Shown piece after piece: positions 40,796 to 49,388 of a DNA stretch of 64,000 nucleotides (position 1 is the first letter of the stretch; every line of letters begins with the position of its first letter). Origin of the DNA: Frateuria_A sp051900535 (lineage in GTDB: Bacteria; Pseudomonadota; Gammaproteobacteria; Xanthomonadales; Rhodanobacteraceae); NCBI RefSeq assembly GCF_051900535.1, contig NZ_JBHZGI010000001.1:992001-1056000 (forward strand). The letters run 5' to 3'. Position numbers and translations under genes: made by a program. The notes under the pieces were generated by a model. That model saw only the letters and a list, made by a program, of their open reading frames with translations, was not told the DNA's origin and did no database searches.

Positions 40796-41914
40796 GTGAA
40801 CAAAGCCGTTGATAGCTTGCGAGAGATGTATGGATTTACCCGTGCCACCGACGACCTTTCCCTCAGCGCATCGCCCGTCCGGCCGGCGCGCGATGCCTGG
40901 AAGGACAACGCCCGCCTGGCCCTGATCACGCTGGTGGTGTTCGGGCACAGCCTGGAGCCGTTGCGCGGCATCGCCTCAATCGATGCGCTGTATCGCTTCC
41001 TCTACCTGTTCCACATGCCGGCGTTCGCCTTCCTGTCCGGGGCGGTGGCGCGGACGGATGTCGACGTGAAGCTGCTCAAGCGGATCACCTTCCAACTGCT
41101 GCTGCCTTACCTGCTGTTTCAGGCGTTGTATGCGCTGGCCGCGCAGACACCCGGCTGGCCCGATGCCGGGCCCAGGGGCGTGACCACACCGTATTGGCTG
41201 CTCTGGTATCTGCCGAGCCTGGCGGCCTGGCGCCTGCTGCTGCCGTTGTTCACGCGACTGCGCCATCCGCTCCTGCTGGCCTGCCTGTTCGCGCTGATGG
41301 CCGGTTGGGCGGACGACGTGGGTTACCGCATGTCGCTCTCGCGCACGGCCTCGTTCTTCCCGTTCTTCCTGATCGGACACATGTACGCGCCGGAATGGCG
41401 CGAGCACCTGCGCGGTCCGCTGGTGCGCGCACTGGCGCTCGCCACGCTGCTCGCGCTGGGCTGGGCGGCCAGCGCCGTGCCCGATCCGCGCTGGCTCTAT
41501 GGCAGCAACGGCTACGCCGCGCTGGGCGTGGACAACGCCGCCGGCACGCTGTGGCGCATGCTGCGGCTGGGCGCGGGCGTCGCCGGCAGCGCGGCCTTCC
41601 TTGCCCTGGTCCCGCGCCGCGAGTTCGCCGCCACGACGGCGGGCGGGCGCAGCCTGCAGGCGTATCTCGCGCACGGCTTCATCGTGAAGTTCGCGGTGGC
41701 CGCAGGCCTGTTCGCCTGGCTGGACGCCAGCGCGCCGCCACTGGTCAATGCGCTGGTGTTGCTGCTGGCCGCCGGGTTGCTGGTGCGCCTGCTGGCCAGC
41801 GCGCCGGCCGAGCGCCTGCTGAGTCCGCTGACCAGCCCGCAATGGCTGGAGCGGTTCCTGTGGCGGGTGCCGGCCGCCGAGGAACTCAAGTCACCGGTGC
41901 GGCCGCGGGCCTGA
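40796..41914 (+). CDS. Acyltransferase 3 family membrane protein
   Basis: A 372-residue protein with about ten transmembrane segments. The N-terminal WKDNARLALITLVVFGHSLEPL carries the conserved Arg and His of the family, then LYRFLYLFHMPAFAFLSG and YWLLWYLPSLAAWRL. It resembles fucose 4-O-acetylase-like proteins that acetylate envelope glycans. The start is GTG 40796 or ATG 40826; the Shine-Dalgarno signals do not decide. Its 3' end overlaps the convergent thioesterase gene by 29 bp. Confidence 0.85.
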   Translation: MNKAVDSLREMYGFTRATDDLSLSASPVRPARDAWKDNARLALITLVVFGHSLEPLRGIASIDALYRFLYLFHMPAFAFLSGAVARTDVDVKLLKRITFQLLLPYLLFQALYALAAQTPGWPDAGPRGVTTPYWLLWYLPSLAAWRLLLPLFTRLRHPLLLACLFALMAGWADDVGYRMSLSRTASFFPFFLIGHMYAPEWREHLRGPLVRALALATLLALGWAASAVPDPRWLYGSNGYAALGVDNAAGTLWRMLRLGAGVAGSAAFLALVPRREFAATTAGGRSLQAYLAHGFIVKFAVAAGLFAWLDASAPPLVNALVLLLAAGLLVRLLASAPAERLLSPLTSPQWLERFLWRVPAAEELKSPVRPRA

Positions 41915-42383
41915 GCACGGCGACCTGCTGCTCCATCGTCTTGGACAGTTCCATGAGCCGGCGCGCGTAGTCCTGGAGGCGCCGATCCTCGTCCGTCTGC
42001 GGCTCCCAGCGCGGCACCGGCGTGGGCTTGCCGTCGGGACTGTCGAGCGCGACGAACACCATCACGCAACTGGTTGCCAGCCGCTGTTCGCCCTTGCGCA
42101 GGTCCTGCGCCAGCACGTCCACCGCCAGGTGCATGCTGCTGGTGCCGGTGTGGATCAGCCGCGCGCGCACCGTCACCAGATCCCCGATCAGGATCGGCGC
42201 GATGAACTGGATCCCGCTGACCGACACGGTCACGCAGTACGCGCCGCTCCAGCCGACCGCGCAGGCGTAGCCGGCCTGGTCGATCCATTTCATCGCCATG
42301 CCGCCATGCACCTTGCCGCCGAAGTTGACGTCGGTGGGCTGGGCGAGGAAGCGGAAAGTGACTTCGTTCTGCTGGCCGGGCAT
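41886..42383 (-). CDS. Acyl-CoA thioesterase, YciA-type hotdog protein
   Basis: A 165-residue single-hotdog thioesterase. VTFRFLAQPTDVNFGGKVHGGMAMKWIDQAGYACA contains the catalytic Asn/Asp and the HGG turn, and DLVTVRARLIHTGTSSMHLAVDV forms the second half. It hydrolyses acyl-CoA to CoA and free acid with broad specificity. Start MPGQQNEVTF at 42383. It overlaps the 3' end of the acyltransferase gene tail to tail. Confidence 0.9.
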   Translation of the reverse strand: MPGQQNEVTFRFLAQPTDVNFGGKVHGGMAMKWIDQAGYACAVGWSGAYCVTVSVSGIQFIAPILIGDLVTVRARLIHTGTSSMHLAVDVLAQDLRKGEQRLATSCVMVFVALDSPDGKPTPVPRWEPQTDEDRRLQDYARRLMELSKTMEQQVAVLRPAAAPVT

Positions 42384-42414
42384 GGCTTTCTTGTGGTGTG
42401 GTGGCAGCGGCCGA

Positions 42415-42909
42415 TTATGCCCGCGTCGAATCCGCGGCGAGTTCCAGCGCCATCGGCGTGGTGCGGACACCGGCGGGCGAGAAGCCTTCCGGCCCGGTCG
42501 CGACGAAGCCCAGGTGCTCGTACACCGGCACCGCGACGCGCGTTGCGTTGAGGGTGAAGCGGCGCGTGCCGGCGCGGCGCACTGCGTCGGCCATCGCCCG
42601 CCGCCACAGCCGGGTGGCGATCCCGCGGCCTTGGTAGCGGGTGCCGACGAAGAATTGCACCAGGTGGCAGTCATCGCGCATCCCGGCGATGCCGACCAGT
42701 ACGTCATCCAGCCAGGCCAGGTGGAAGCGCTGGCCATCCCGCATGCGCTCGCGCAACGAGCGCGTGCCCAGGCGCGCCAGCAGTGCGTGGCCGGCCTCGT
42801 GCGATTGGTCGGGCAGGATCCACCGGCGCGCCACGCGCCGCGCGAGCACGCTGATGGCAGGCGCATCGTCGGGACCTCCCAGGCGCAGGTGCAGGGCCGG
42901 ATCAGGCAT
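42415..42909 (-). CDS. GNAT family N-acetyltransferase
   Basis: A 164-residue acetyltransferase. The acetyl-CoA site is VQFFVGTRYQGRGIATRLWRRAM (Q/RxxGxG/A), and the end AVPVYEHLGFVATGPE is typical. The target is unknown. Start ATG 42909 has GGGA six bases upstream; TTG 42915 is a weaker choice. It sits 31 bp upstream of the thioesterase on the same strand and 60 bp after chrA, so the three could be one unit. Confidence 0.88.
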   Translation of the reverse strand: MPDPALHLRLGGPDDAPAISVLARRVARRWILPDQSHEAGHALLARLGTRSLRERMRDGQRFHLAWLDDVLVGIAGMRDDCHLVQFFVGTRYQGRGIATRLWRRAMADAVRRAGTRRFTLNATRVAVPVYEHLGFVATGPEGFSPAGVRTTPMALELAADSTRA

Positions 42910-42969
42910 GCGCAATCCCTGTCATCGGTGGAAGGGCAGTCTGCGTGGCCGGTCGACGGAACGCCACGG

Positions 42970-44361
42970 CTAAAGCGCCCCGGCAAACCAGCGCCAGATC
43001 AGCGCGACCACGCCGCTTCCCAGCAACACCCGTCCCATGCCCACCTTGAAGCGGAGCATGGCCAGCATCGCCGCGGCGGCGATCACGGCCGACGGCCACT
43101 GCAGCGTGGCCCAGTCGGGATGCTCCAGCCGCAGCCAGCCGAACTCACGCTCATCCACGTGGCCGAACACGGTGTGGAGGGTGAACCAGACCGACAGATT
43201 CAACACCACGCCCACCACTGCGGCGGTCACGGCCGACAGTGCCGCATGCAGCGCGCGATTGCTGCGCAACGCCTCGATGTAGGGCGCGCCAAGGAATATC
43301 CAAAGAAAGCACGGCGCAAAGGTCACCCACGTGGTGAGCACCGATCCGGCCACGCCGGCGGCCAGCGGCGACAATCCGGTCTGGTGGTAGTAGGCGCCGA
43401 GGAAGGCGACGAACTGCACCACCATGATCAGCGGCCCGGGCGTCGTTTCGGCCAGGGCCAGGCCATCGAGCATCTGCCCCGGCGTGATCCAGTGGAAGCC
43501 GACCACGGCGCGCTGCGCGATGTAGGCCAGCACCGCGTAGGCGCCGCCAAAGGTGACCACGGCCGTCTGGCTGAAGAACAGCCCCTCGCGCGCCAGCACG
43601 CTCTGGCGTCCGAACGCGGCGATCACCGCTAGCACGGGTATCCACCAGATCGCCAGCCATGTCACCAGTACCCGCCAGGCGCGTGACGTCGAGGGACGCG
43701 TATGCGTCAGCCGCCCCTCGCCCAGCAGGCGGTCGATCAGGAAGCCGGACGATGCATCGGCCTCGGATGACCCCGGCGCCGGGAAGTCGTGCGGCGCCCA
43801 CCAGCGCCCCAGCAGGCCACACAGGCCCGCGCCGAGCACGATCAGCGGGAACGGCACCCGGAAGAAATAGATGGCCACGAAGGCCAGTGTGGCGATCGCG
43901 ACCATGATGCGGTTCTTCAGCGCCTTGCTGCCGATCCGGATGACTGCCTCGACCACGACTGCCAGCACGGCGGCCTTCAGTCCGAGAAAGACCGCCAGAA
44001 CCAGCGGGACCTGGCCGTACAGCGCGTAGACGATGCTCAGCGCGAGGATCGTCACGAAACCCGGCAGCACGAACAGCACGCCTGCGACCAGCCCCCCGGC
44101 GGTACGGTGCAGCATCCAGGCGATGTAGATCGCCAACTGCGTCGCCTCCGGTCCCGGCAGCAACATGCAGTAGTTGAGGGCGTGCAGGAAGCGCGCGTCG
44201 CTGATCCAGCGACGCGTGTCCACCAGTTCGCGATGCATCAGGGCAATCTGGCCGGCCGGGCCACCGAAGCTGAGCAGGCCGATCTTCGCCCACACGCGGG
44301 TGGCCTCGCGCAGCGAAACCGGCGGGAAGGTTTCTGCTTCCGGGACAGCCCGCTCGTTCAT
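42970..44361 (-). CDS. chrA: Chromate transporter ChrA (long, two-domain)
   Basis: A 463-residue CHR-family protein with two homologous halves. The first starts WAKIGLLSFGGPAGQIALMHRELV and has ALNYCMLLPGPEATQLAIY; the second has FFSQTAVVTFGGAYAVLAYI and DGLALAETTPGPLIMVVQFVAFLG. Long CHR proteins expel chromate from the cytoplasm, probably driven by the proton gradient. No ChrB regulator is adjacent. Start MNERAVPE at 44361. Confidence 0.92.
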   Translation of the reverse strand: MNERAVPEAETFPPVSLREATRVWAKIGLLSFGGPAGQIALMHRELVDTRRWISDARFLHALNYCMLLPGPEATQLAIYIAWMLHRTAGGLVAGVLFVLPGFVTILALSIVYALYGQVPLVLAVFLGLKAAVLAVVVEAVIRIGSKALKNRIMVAIATLAFVAIYFFRVPFPLIVLGAGLCGLLGRWWAPHDFPAPGSSEADASSGFLIDRLLGEGRLTHTRPSTSRAWRVLVTWLAIWWIPVLAVIAAFGRQSVLAREGLFFSQTAVVTFGGAYAVLAYIAQRAVVGFHWITPGQMLDGLALAETTPGPLIMVVQFVAFLGAYYHQTGLSPLAAGVAGSVLTTWVTFAPCFLWIFLGAPYIEALRSNRALHAALSAVTAAVVGVVLNLSVWFTLHTVFGHVDEREFGWLRLEHPDWATLQWPSAVIAAAAMLAMLRFKVGMGRVLLGSGVVALIWRWFAGAL

Positions 44362-44473
44362 CGGCTGAGATCCGCCAGGGTGGGAAGCGCTCGGCGCGGC
44401 GGCAAGTCCACCACGTCGGCAGTGTTATAAGCGCCGCATCCTACGCCAGTGTGAAGCCCGGAGAACGGTGGTT

Positions 44474-45505
44474 ATGACGCCTGGATGCCTTCGGTGCCGG
44501 TCCGTCGTCCTCGGCCTGGCGATCGTACTGCTGGCCGTCGCCTCGAACGCCTCTGGCCAGGCGACGCATGCCTTGCCGCTCGACACGGTCGCCGATGCGC
44601 CGCTGACCGGTCGCACCACGCGCTGGGATTACGCCAGCCTGGACCGCGTGCGCCACCGTCTGTTCCTGGCCCACCTGGGTGACGGCGTGGTGACCGCATT
44701 CGATACGCGCGCCCAACGGGTCGTCGCCGACATCCCCGGCGTCAGCAGCGTGCATGGCGTGCTGGCGATTCCCCAACTGGATCGCGTCTACGCCTCGGCG
44801 ACCGGCACGGACGAAGTGGTGGCGATCGATGCCACGAGCCTGAAGATCCTCGCCCGTGTACCGACGGGCGACTACCCCGATGGCATGGCCTACGCACCGG
44901 GCGCGCGCAAGCTCTACGTCTCCAACGAGCACGGCGGCAGCGATACGGTGATCGACGTGCGCAGCTACCGGCGGATCGCCACCATCCCGCTGGGCGGCGA
45001 GGTGGGCAACACGCAGTACGACCCGGTTTCCGGGCACGTCTTCGCCAACGTGCAGACGCGCCGCATGCTGGCCGAGATCGACCCGGCCACCGACAAGGTC
45101 GTCGCGCGCATTCCGTTGCCCGGCGCCGAAGGCAACCACGGCCTCTACATCGACGCGCCCGCGCGGCTCGCCTTCATCGCCTGCGAAGACAACGGCAGGC
45201 TACTGGTGCTCGACCTGCGCAACCGCCACGTGATCGCATCCTTCCCGGTGGGCGAGGGACCCGACGTGCTCGCCTTCGACCCGGGACCGGGCTGGCTCTA
45301 CGTCGCCAGCGAGTCGGGCGAGTTGGCGCTGTTCGAGGTGAAGGGTCGCACCGTGCGTGCATTGGGACAGGGGATCCTTGGCCCGAACGCGCACGTGGTC
45401 GCGGTGGACCCGGCCACGCACCGGGCCTACTTCCCGTTGAAGGACTGGAAGGGCAAGCCCGTGCTGCGGATCACCGAACCGGCGTCCGCTGCCCCGCGCA
45501 AGTAA
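44474..45505 (+). CDS. Exported YVTN/YncE-like beta-propeller protein
   Basis: A 343-residue protein with a signal peptide (1 to about 28, ending ASNASGQA). About seven propeller blades follow, visible as repeats of the form RVYASATGTDEVVAIDATS, KLYVSNEHGGSDTVIDV, LLVLDLRNRHVIASF and WLYVASESGELALFEV. It should fold in the periplasm. Such propellers bind partners or sugars; no enzymatic motif is seen. ATG 44474 has GGAG ten bases upstream. Its stop is three bases from the rlmKL stop. Confidence 0.87.
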   Translation: MTPGCLRCRSVVLGLAIVLLAVASNASGQATHALPLDTVADAPLTGRTTRWDYASLDRVRHRLFLAHLGDGVVTAFDTRAQRVVADIPGVSSVHGVLAIPQLDRVYASATGTDEVVAIDATSLKILARVPTGDYPDGMAYAPGARKLYVSNEHGGSDTVIDVRSYRRIATIPLGGEVGNTQYDPVSGHVFANVQTRRMLAEIDPATDKVVARIPLPGAEGNHGLYIDAPARLAFIACEDNGRLLVLDLRNRHVIASFPVGEGPDVLAFDPGPGWLYVASESGELALFEVKGRTVRALGQGILGPNAHVVAVDPATHRAYFPLKDWKGKPVLRITEPASAAPRK

Positions 45506-45507
45506 CC

Positions 45508-47697
45508 TCAGCGGCGGTTGTGGAGGTGCCGCAGGCTGTCCTCCCACGGCGAGGCCTGGGCGTGCAGGCGCAGCAGCCAGCAGCCATGGATGTCGGCGCG
45601 GCGGGCGAAGTCGAACGGAATGCTCGGGGCGCTCCAGTCCTCGATGGTGAAGCGCTCCTCCAGCGCCGCCGTGTCCAGCTTGAAGCGACGGAAGTTGTTG
45701 GAGAACACCACCACGCCGTCGCTCGCCAGCCGGTCGGCGCAGGCCAGCAGCAGCGCCGCGTGGTCGCGCTGCACGTCGAAGTCCTCGGCGCGCTTGGAGT
45801 TGGAGAAGGTCGGCGGGTCAACGTAGATCAGCCCGTAATGGCCGCGATCGGCGCGCAGGAAGCTCGTGGCGTCGGCCTGCACCAGCCGATGTGCCGCACC
45901 GGTGAAGCCGTTGAGCGCCAGGTTGCGCGAGGCCCATTCGAGGTAGGTGCCGGAGAGGTCCACGCTGGTGGTGTCACGCGCGCCACCGGCGGCGGCGTAC
46001 ACACTGGCCGTGGCGGTGTAGGCGAACAGGTTGAGGAAGCGTTTGTCACGCGCCAGCTCGCGCAGCTTGGACCGCACCAGCCGGTGGTCGAGGAACAGGC
46101 CGGTATCGAGGTAGTCGGTGAGGTTGACCAGGAAGCGCAGGCCGCCTTCCTCCACCTCGTGGAACTCGCCGCGCTGGTCGAAGCGGCCGTACTTGGCGCC
46201 GCCCTTGCCGCGCTCGCGCGTCTTCAGCGCGATGCGCTCGCGCGGCACGCCGAACACTTCGCCGGCCACGCGCACGATCTCGCGCAGGCGCGTGCGCGCC
46301 ACCTCGACCGGCACGTCGGCGGGCGCGCGGTACTCCTGGACGTGCAGCCAGGGCTCCTCGCCCGCGCGGCCGTAGACGTCGATCGCCGCGGCGTACTCGG
46401 GCAGGTCCTGGTCGTAGGCGCGCCAGCAGAAGATGCCTTCGCGCGCCAGCCGCTTGCGCTGGTGGCGCACGGTCTTTTCCAGGCGGTTCTTCAGCATTTC
46501 CGCGCCGGGGGAGAGTGGCTTGCGCTCGCGTGGCGCGCTTTCCTTCGCGGACAGGTCGAAGGTAAGCAGCACCGTCTCCAGCGCGCCGTTGTAGAGCACA
46601 TAGCGCTTGTTCGCGTGCAGTCCCAGCGCGCGGCCGAGTTCGGCATCGCCCGCCAGCACCGCGGCGCGCCAGCCGGTGAAGCGCGCACGCAGCGCGTCGC
46701 CCAGCGCGCGGTAGAGCTGGGGCATCTGCGCGCGGTCGCCCAATCGCTCGCCGTAGGGCGGGTTGGTGATGACCAGGCCACGGGTCTGGCCGGCCGGCGG
46801 CGCGGCGTGCGCGACGTCGTGCTTTTCCAGCGTGAGGAACCCGGCCACGCCGGCTTCCTGCGCGTTGCGCTTGGCGGTCTGCACCATGCGCGGATCGGCG
46901 TCGGAACCGAAGAAGGCTGCGCGCAGATTGCGCAGGCCAGCCTCGGCGCGCTGCCGGGCCTCTTCCAGCAGCCCGCGCCACAGCGCGATGTCATGCTGCT
47001 TCCAGCCGAGGAAGCCGAAGTACTCGCGGCGCAAGCCCGGAGCCGAGTCCGCGGCCATCAATGCGCCTTCGATCAACAGCGTGCCGGATCCGCACATGGG
47101 ATCGAGCAGCGCGCCGCCCTCGGCATACACCTCCGGCCAACGCGCGCGCAGCAGCATCGCGGCGGCGAGGTTTTCCTTCAGCGGCGCCTCGCCCTGCTGC
47201 TCGCGCCAGCCGCGGCGGTGCAACGGACTGCCGGCCAGGTCGAGCGAGAGCGTGGCGCGGTCGCGCTTCAGGCGCAGGTTCAGGCGGACGTCCGGTTCCT
47301 CAGTATCCACGCCCGGGCGCGCGCCTTCGCGCTGGCGGAACTGGTCGACCACCGCGTCCTTGACGCGCTGGGCGATGAACTGGCTGTGCGTGAGCTTGCT
47401 CAACGCGGTATGCGCATCGACCGCCAGCGTGCCTTGCGGCGCCAGGTGCTCCAACCAGTCGATCGACTGCACGCCCGCGTAGAGCGCCTCGTCGTCCGCC
47501 GCATCGAACTCGGCCACCGGCAGCAGGATGCGGCTGGCCAGGCGCGACCACAGGCAGGCGCGGTAGGCGGTTTCCAGCGTGCCGGTGAAGCGCACGCCGG
47601 CAAGCGACTCGTGCGCCTCGGCGGCACCGAGCGCGAGCAACTCGTCGCGCAGCAGGTATTCCAGGCCCTTGGGGCAGGTGGCGAAGAAGTTGCTCAT
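45508..47697 (-). CDS. rlmL: Bifunctional 23S rRNA methyltransferase RlmKL
   Basis: A 729-residue fusion. The N-terminal part (THUMP domain plus methyltransferase) makes m2G2445: MSNFFATCPKGLEYLLRDEL, LDPMCGSGTLLIEGAL and the NPPYGERLGD catalytic motif (about 310). The C-terminal part makes m7G2069: FLDHRLVRSKLRELARDKRFLNLFAYTATASVYAAAGGA and DPPTFSNSKR. It is slightly longer than E. coli RlmKL (702). Its start overlaps the stop of the upstream hydrolase gene (ATGA). Confidence 0.96.
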   Translation of the reverse strand: MSNFFATCPKGLEYLLRDELLALGAAEAHESLAGVRFTGTLETAYRACLWSRLASRILLPVAEFDAADDEALYAGVQSIDWLEHLAPQGTLAVDAHTALSKLTHSQFIAQRVKDAVVDQFRQREGARPGVDTEEPDVRLNLRLKRDRATLSLDLAGSPLHRRGWREQQGEAPLKENLAAAMLLRARWPEVYAEGGALLDPMCGSGTLLIEGALMAADSAPGLRREYFGFLGWKQHDIALWRGLLEEARQRAEAGLRNLRAAFFGSDADPRMVQTAKRNAQEAGVAGFLTLEKHDVAHAAPPAGQTRGLVITNPPYGERLGDRAQMPQLYRALGDALRARFTGWRAAVLAGDAELGRALGLHANKRYVLYNGALETVLLTFDLSAKESAPRERKPLSPGAEMLKNRLEKTVRHQRKRLAREGIFCWRAYDQDLPEYAAAIDVYGRAGEEPWLHVQEYRAPADVPVEVARTRLREIVRVAGEVFGVPRERIALKTRERGKGGAKYGRFDQRGEFHEVEEGGLRFLVNLTDYLDTGLFLDHRLVRSKLRELARDKRFLNLFAYTATASVYAAAGGARDTTSVDLSGTYLEWASRNLALNGFTGAAHRLVQADATSFLRADRGHYGLIYVDPPTFSNSKRAEDFDVQRDHAALLLACADRLASDGVVVFSNNFRRFKLDTAALEERFTIEDWSAPSIPFDFARRADIHGCWLLRLHAQASPWEDSLRHLHNRR

Positions 47698-48212
47698 GCC
47701 AGCGTGTCCAGAAAGAGGGCGAACTGGCGTTCGATCGCCGGCAGGCTGCTGCCCAGTCGATGGTCGTCGTCGAGCACCAGCAGCGGCAACTGGCGGCGGG
47801 CGGCAAAGGTGTAGACGCCATCCAGCGGACAGACCTCGTCGCGCCAGCCGTGGATCAGCAGGGTGGGCACGTCCTGGCGTGCATCCAGCGCGGTCTCGAC
47901 ACCCGGGATCGCTTCCGGCGTGGCGAGCAGGAACAGGCCGGCGACCGGATGCTCCAGCGAGGCCAGCGCCGAGACGAACGCGCCCATGCTGGAACCGACC
48001 AGGATCGGCGGCGCCTTGCAGTCCGCGATCGCGGCATTCAGGCGCGCCAGGCGCGGCGCCACCGAACCGGCATGGCCGCGCGCGTCGTCCTGGCGATAGT
48101 CCGGCCGCTGCGTGCGCCAGCCGCGCGCCTCGGCGAGCGCCGCAAGGGCGCTGACCTTGGTGGCTTCCGGGCTGGAATCGGAGCCATGCGAAAGAAGGAT
48201 CGTGCCGCGCAT
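47694..48212 (-). CDS. Small alpha/beta hydrolase
   Basis: A 172-residue hydrolase. TILLSHGSDSSPEATK is the first strand and oxyanion region, PPILVGSSMGAFVSALA is the nucleophile elbow (GSSMG), and the acidic residue and His lie in LLIHGWRDEVCPL and LDDDHRLGSSL. It is of the YqiA/RsbQ-like small size. Substrate unknown. The stop overlaps the rlmKL start by four bases, so the two are translationally coupled. Start ATG 48212. Confidence 0.85.
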   Translation of the reverse strand: MRGTILLSHGSDSSPEATKVSALAALAEARGWRTQRPDYRQDDARGHAGSVAPRLARLNAAIADCKAPPILVGSSMGAFVSALASLEHPVAGLFLLATPEAIPGVETALDARQDVPTLLIHGWRDEVCPLDGVYTFAARRQLPLLVLDDDHRLGSSLPAIERQFALFLDTLA

Positions 48213-48278
48213 CGCTCGGAACTCCGGACCGCCGTGTGGACCGCGCATGATAGCCGGTGCCGTGCGAGACTTCCCTTC

Positions 48279-48833
48279 ATGCCCGCGATCACCGACCTGC
48301 CGCTGCCTTATGTCGACTGCCTGCCGGAGCGGCCCGCCGAAGCGGTGACGCTGGTGGTGATCCACTGCACCGAGCTGCCGGACCTGGCCACGGCGCGCGA
48401 GTACGGCGAGAAGGTGCTGTACGAGAGCGGGGCCGGCAACAGCGGGCATTACTACATCGATCGCGACGGCACGATTTCGCGTTACGTACCGGGCACGCGC
48501 GTCGCTCACCACGTGCGGGGGCGCAACGCTGATTCGATCGGCATCGAACTGGTCAATCGCGGGCGCTACCCGGACTGGTTCGTGTCGGGCAACCAGACGA
48601 TGGTGGAGCCTTATCCGCACGTGCAGGTGGAAGCACTGCGCGCTCTGCTTGCGCAGCTGCGGCATGAGTTTCCCAACCTGCGCGCCATCGCCGGGCACGA
48701 GGACCTCGATACCGCGCGCGTGCCGGCGAGTGATGATCCGGCAGTATTGGTGCCGCGCAAGCTCGATCCGGGTCCACTGTTTCCGTGGGACGCGATCGTT
48801 CCCGCGTGCAGGCTGGAGCGGGTTCGGGCCTGA
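48279..48833 (+). CDS. ampD: N-acetylmuramoyl-L-alanine amidase, AmpD-like
   Basis: A 184-residue Amidase_2 protein. The zinc ligands are His in LVVIHCTELP, His in the RAIAGHEDLDTARV segment and Asp in VPRKLDPGPLFPW; GNSGHYYIDRDGTISRYV is also typical. No signal peptide, so it is probably the cytoplasmic AmpD that cleaves anhydro-muropeptides in peptidoglycan recycling and sets AmpR-type induction. No ampE or ampC is adjacent. It is divergent from the hydrolase gene. Confidence 0.87.
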   Translation: MPAITDLPLPYVDCLPERPAEAVTLVVIHCTELPDLATAREYGEKVLYESGAGNSGHYYIDRDGTISRYVPGTRVAHHVRGRNADSIGIELVNRGRYPDWFVSGNQTMVEPYPHVQVEALRALLAQLRHEFPNLRAIAGHEDLDTARVPASDDPAVLVPRKLDPGPLFPWDAIVPACRLERVRA

Positions 48834-48861
48834 CCGGGCTTTTCCGCGAGCCTCGCCCCGC

Positions 48862-49004
48862 TTCGCTCCTGCCCTTCGCTCCTGCCCTTCGCTCCTGCCC
48901 TTCGCTCCTGCCCTTCGCTCCTGCCCTTCGCTCCTGCCCTTCGCTCCTGCCCTTCGCTCCTGCCCTTCGCTCCTGCCCTTCGCTCCTGCCTCTCGCTCCT
49001 GCCT
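48862..49004. repeat. 13-bp tandem array (TTCGCTCCTGCCC), about 11 copies
   Basis: Nine perfect copies from 48862 to 48978 and two changed copies to 49004, then a decayed edge (TTCGCTCTCGCTTTGG). No spacers between units, so it is not a CRISPR. It starts 29 bp after ampD and precedes the dispersed repeat at 49059. All three frames are open, but with no start or credible protein. It is a probable variable-number locus. Confidence 0.95.
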
Positions 49005-49058
49005 TTCGCTCTCGCTTTGGCTGCTCTGAAAAGTGCGCGCAGGAAGCGCGCTGCTCTT

Positions 49059-49274
49059 CCGGGTCCCCTATGGCGCGGCGGGCGGGTGGCGGATCAGCCC
49101 GCAGGGTGGCCGACAGGACGCCGGCCAGTTTTTCGTCGGGACAGGAGTCCCGTCGAAAAACCCCGCCAACCGCCGCGTACCCGAAGGGCGCGCCATCGGG
49201 GTGCCCTTCTCTTTGGTTACTTTCTCTTGGGCAAGCAAGAGAAAGTGACTCGGGCGCCAACGGCGTCCGAAAGC
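49059..49274 (+). repeat. 216-bp dispersed repeat, copy A
   Basis: It begins CCGGGTCCCCTATGG and ends GGCGTCCGAAAGC. It is nearly identical to 60341-60557 in the same orientation. Two hairpins are conserved: 49129-49160 (14-bp stem with one mismatch, loop AGGA) and 49219-49246 (perfect 11-bp stem, loop GGCAAG). It ends 115 bp before the tesB start. A structured RNA, a MITE-like element or a protein-binding repeat are all possible. Confidence 0.9.
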
Positions 49275-49294
49275 TCTTCCTCTCACCAACCGCC

Positions 49295-49344
49295 GAGGCG
49301 AGCCCTGGCCCCTCATCCCAACCCTCTCCCAGGAGGCGAGAGTG
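49295..49344. repeat. GAGGCGAGCCC module with CCTCTCCC arms
   Basis: GAGGCGAGCCCTGGCCCCTC followed by ATCCCA and a CCCTCTCCC/GCGAGAG half-hairpin. The same module, with one or two changes, stands at 60152-60201. In copy A it follows the 216-bp repeat; in copy B it precedes it. Confidence 0.65.
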
Positions 49345-49352
49345 AGCACAGC

Positions 49353-49358
49353 TATAAT
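49353..49358 (+). promoter_or_regulatory. Candidate -10 element for tesB
   Basis: A perfect TATAAT 30 bases before the tesB ATG; no good -35 at 16-18 bp. If real, the promoter sits at the downstream edge of the repeat cluster. Confidence 0.4.
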
Positions 49359-49388
49359 CCACATCCCCCCACGCACCACGGACACCCC

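Noticed and set aside
40796..42383. Overlap between acyltransferase and thioesterase genes as a sign of a false gene
   Set aside because: Both show full family motifs; a 29-bp tail-to-tail overlap is acceptable.
48862..49004. Possible CRISPR array
   Set aside because: The 13-bp units are directly adjacent without unique spacers, and no cas genes are present.
49017..49388. In-frame upstream extension of tesB through the repeat block
   Set aside because: The extra residues come from the 216-bp repeat, which is open in all frames; TesB homology begins at the ATG at 49389.
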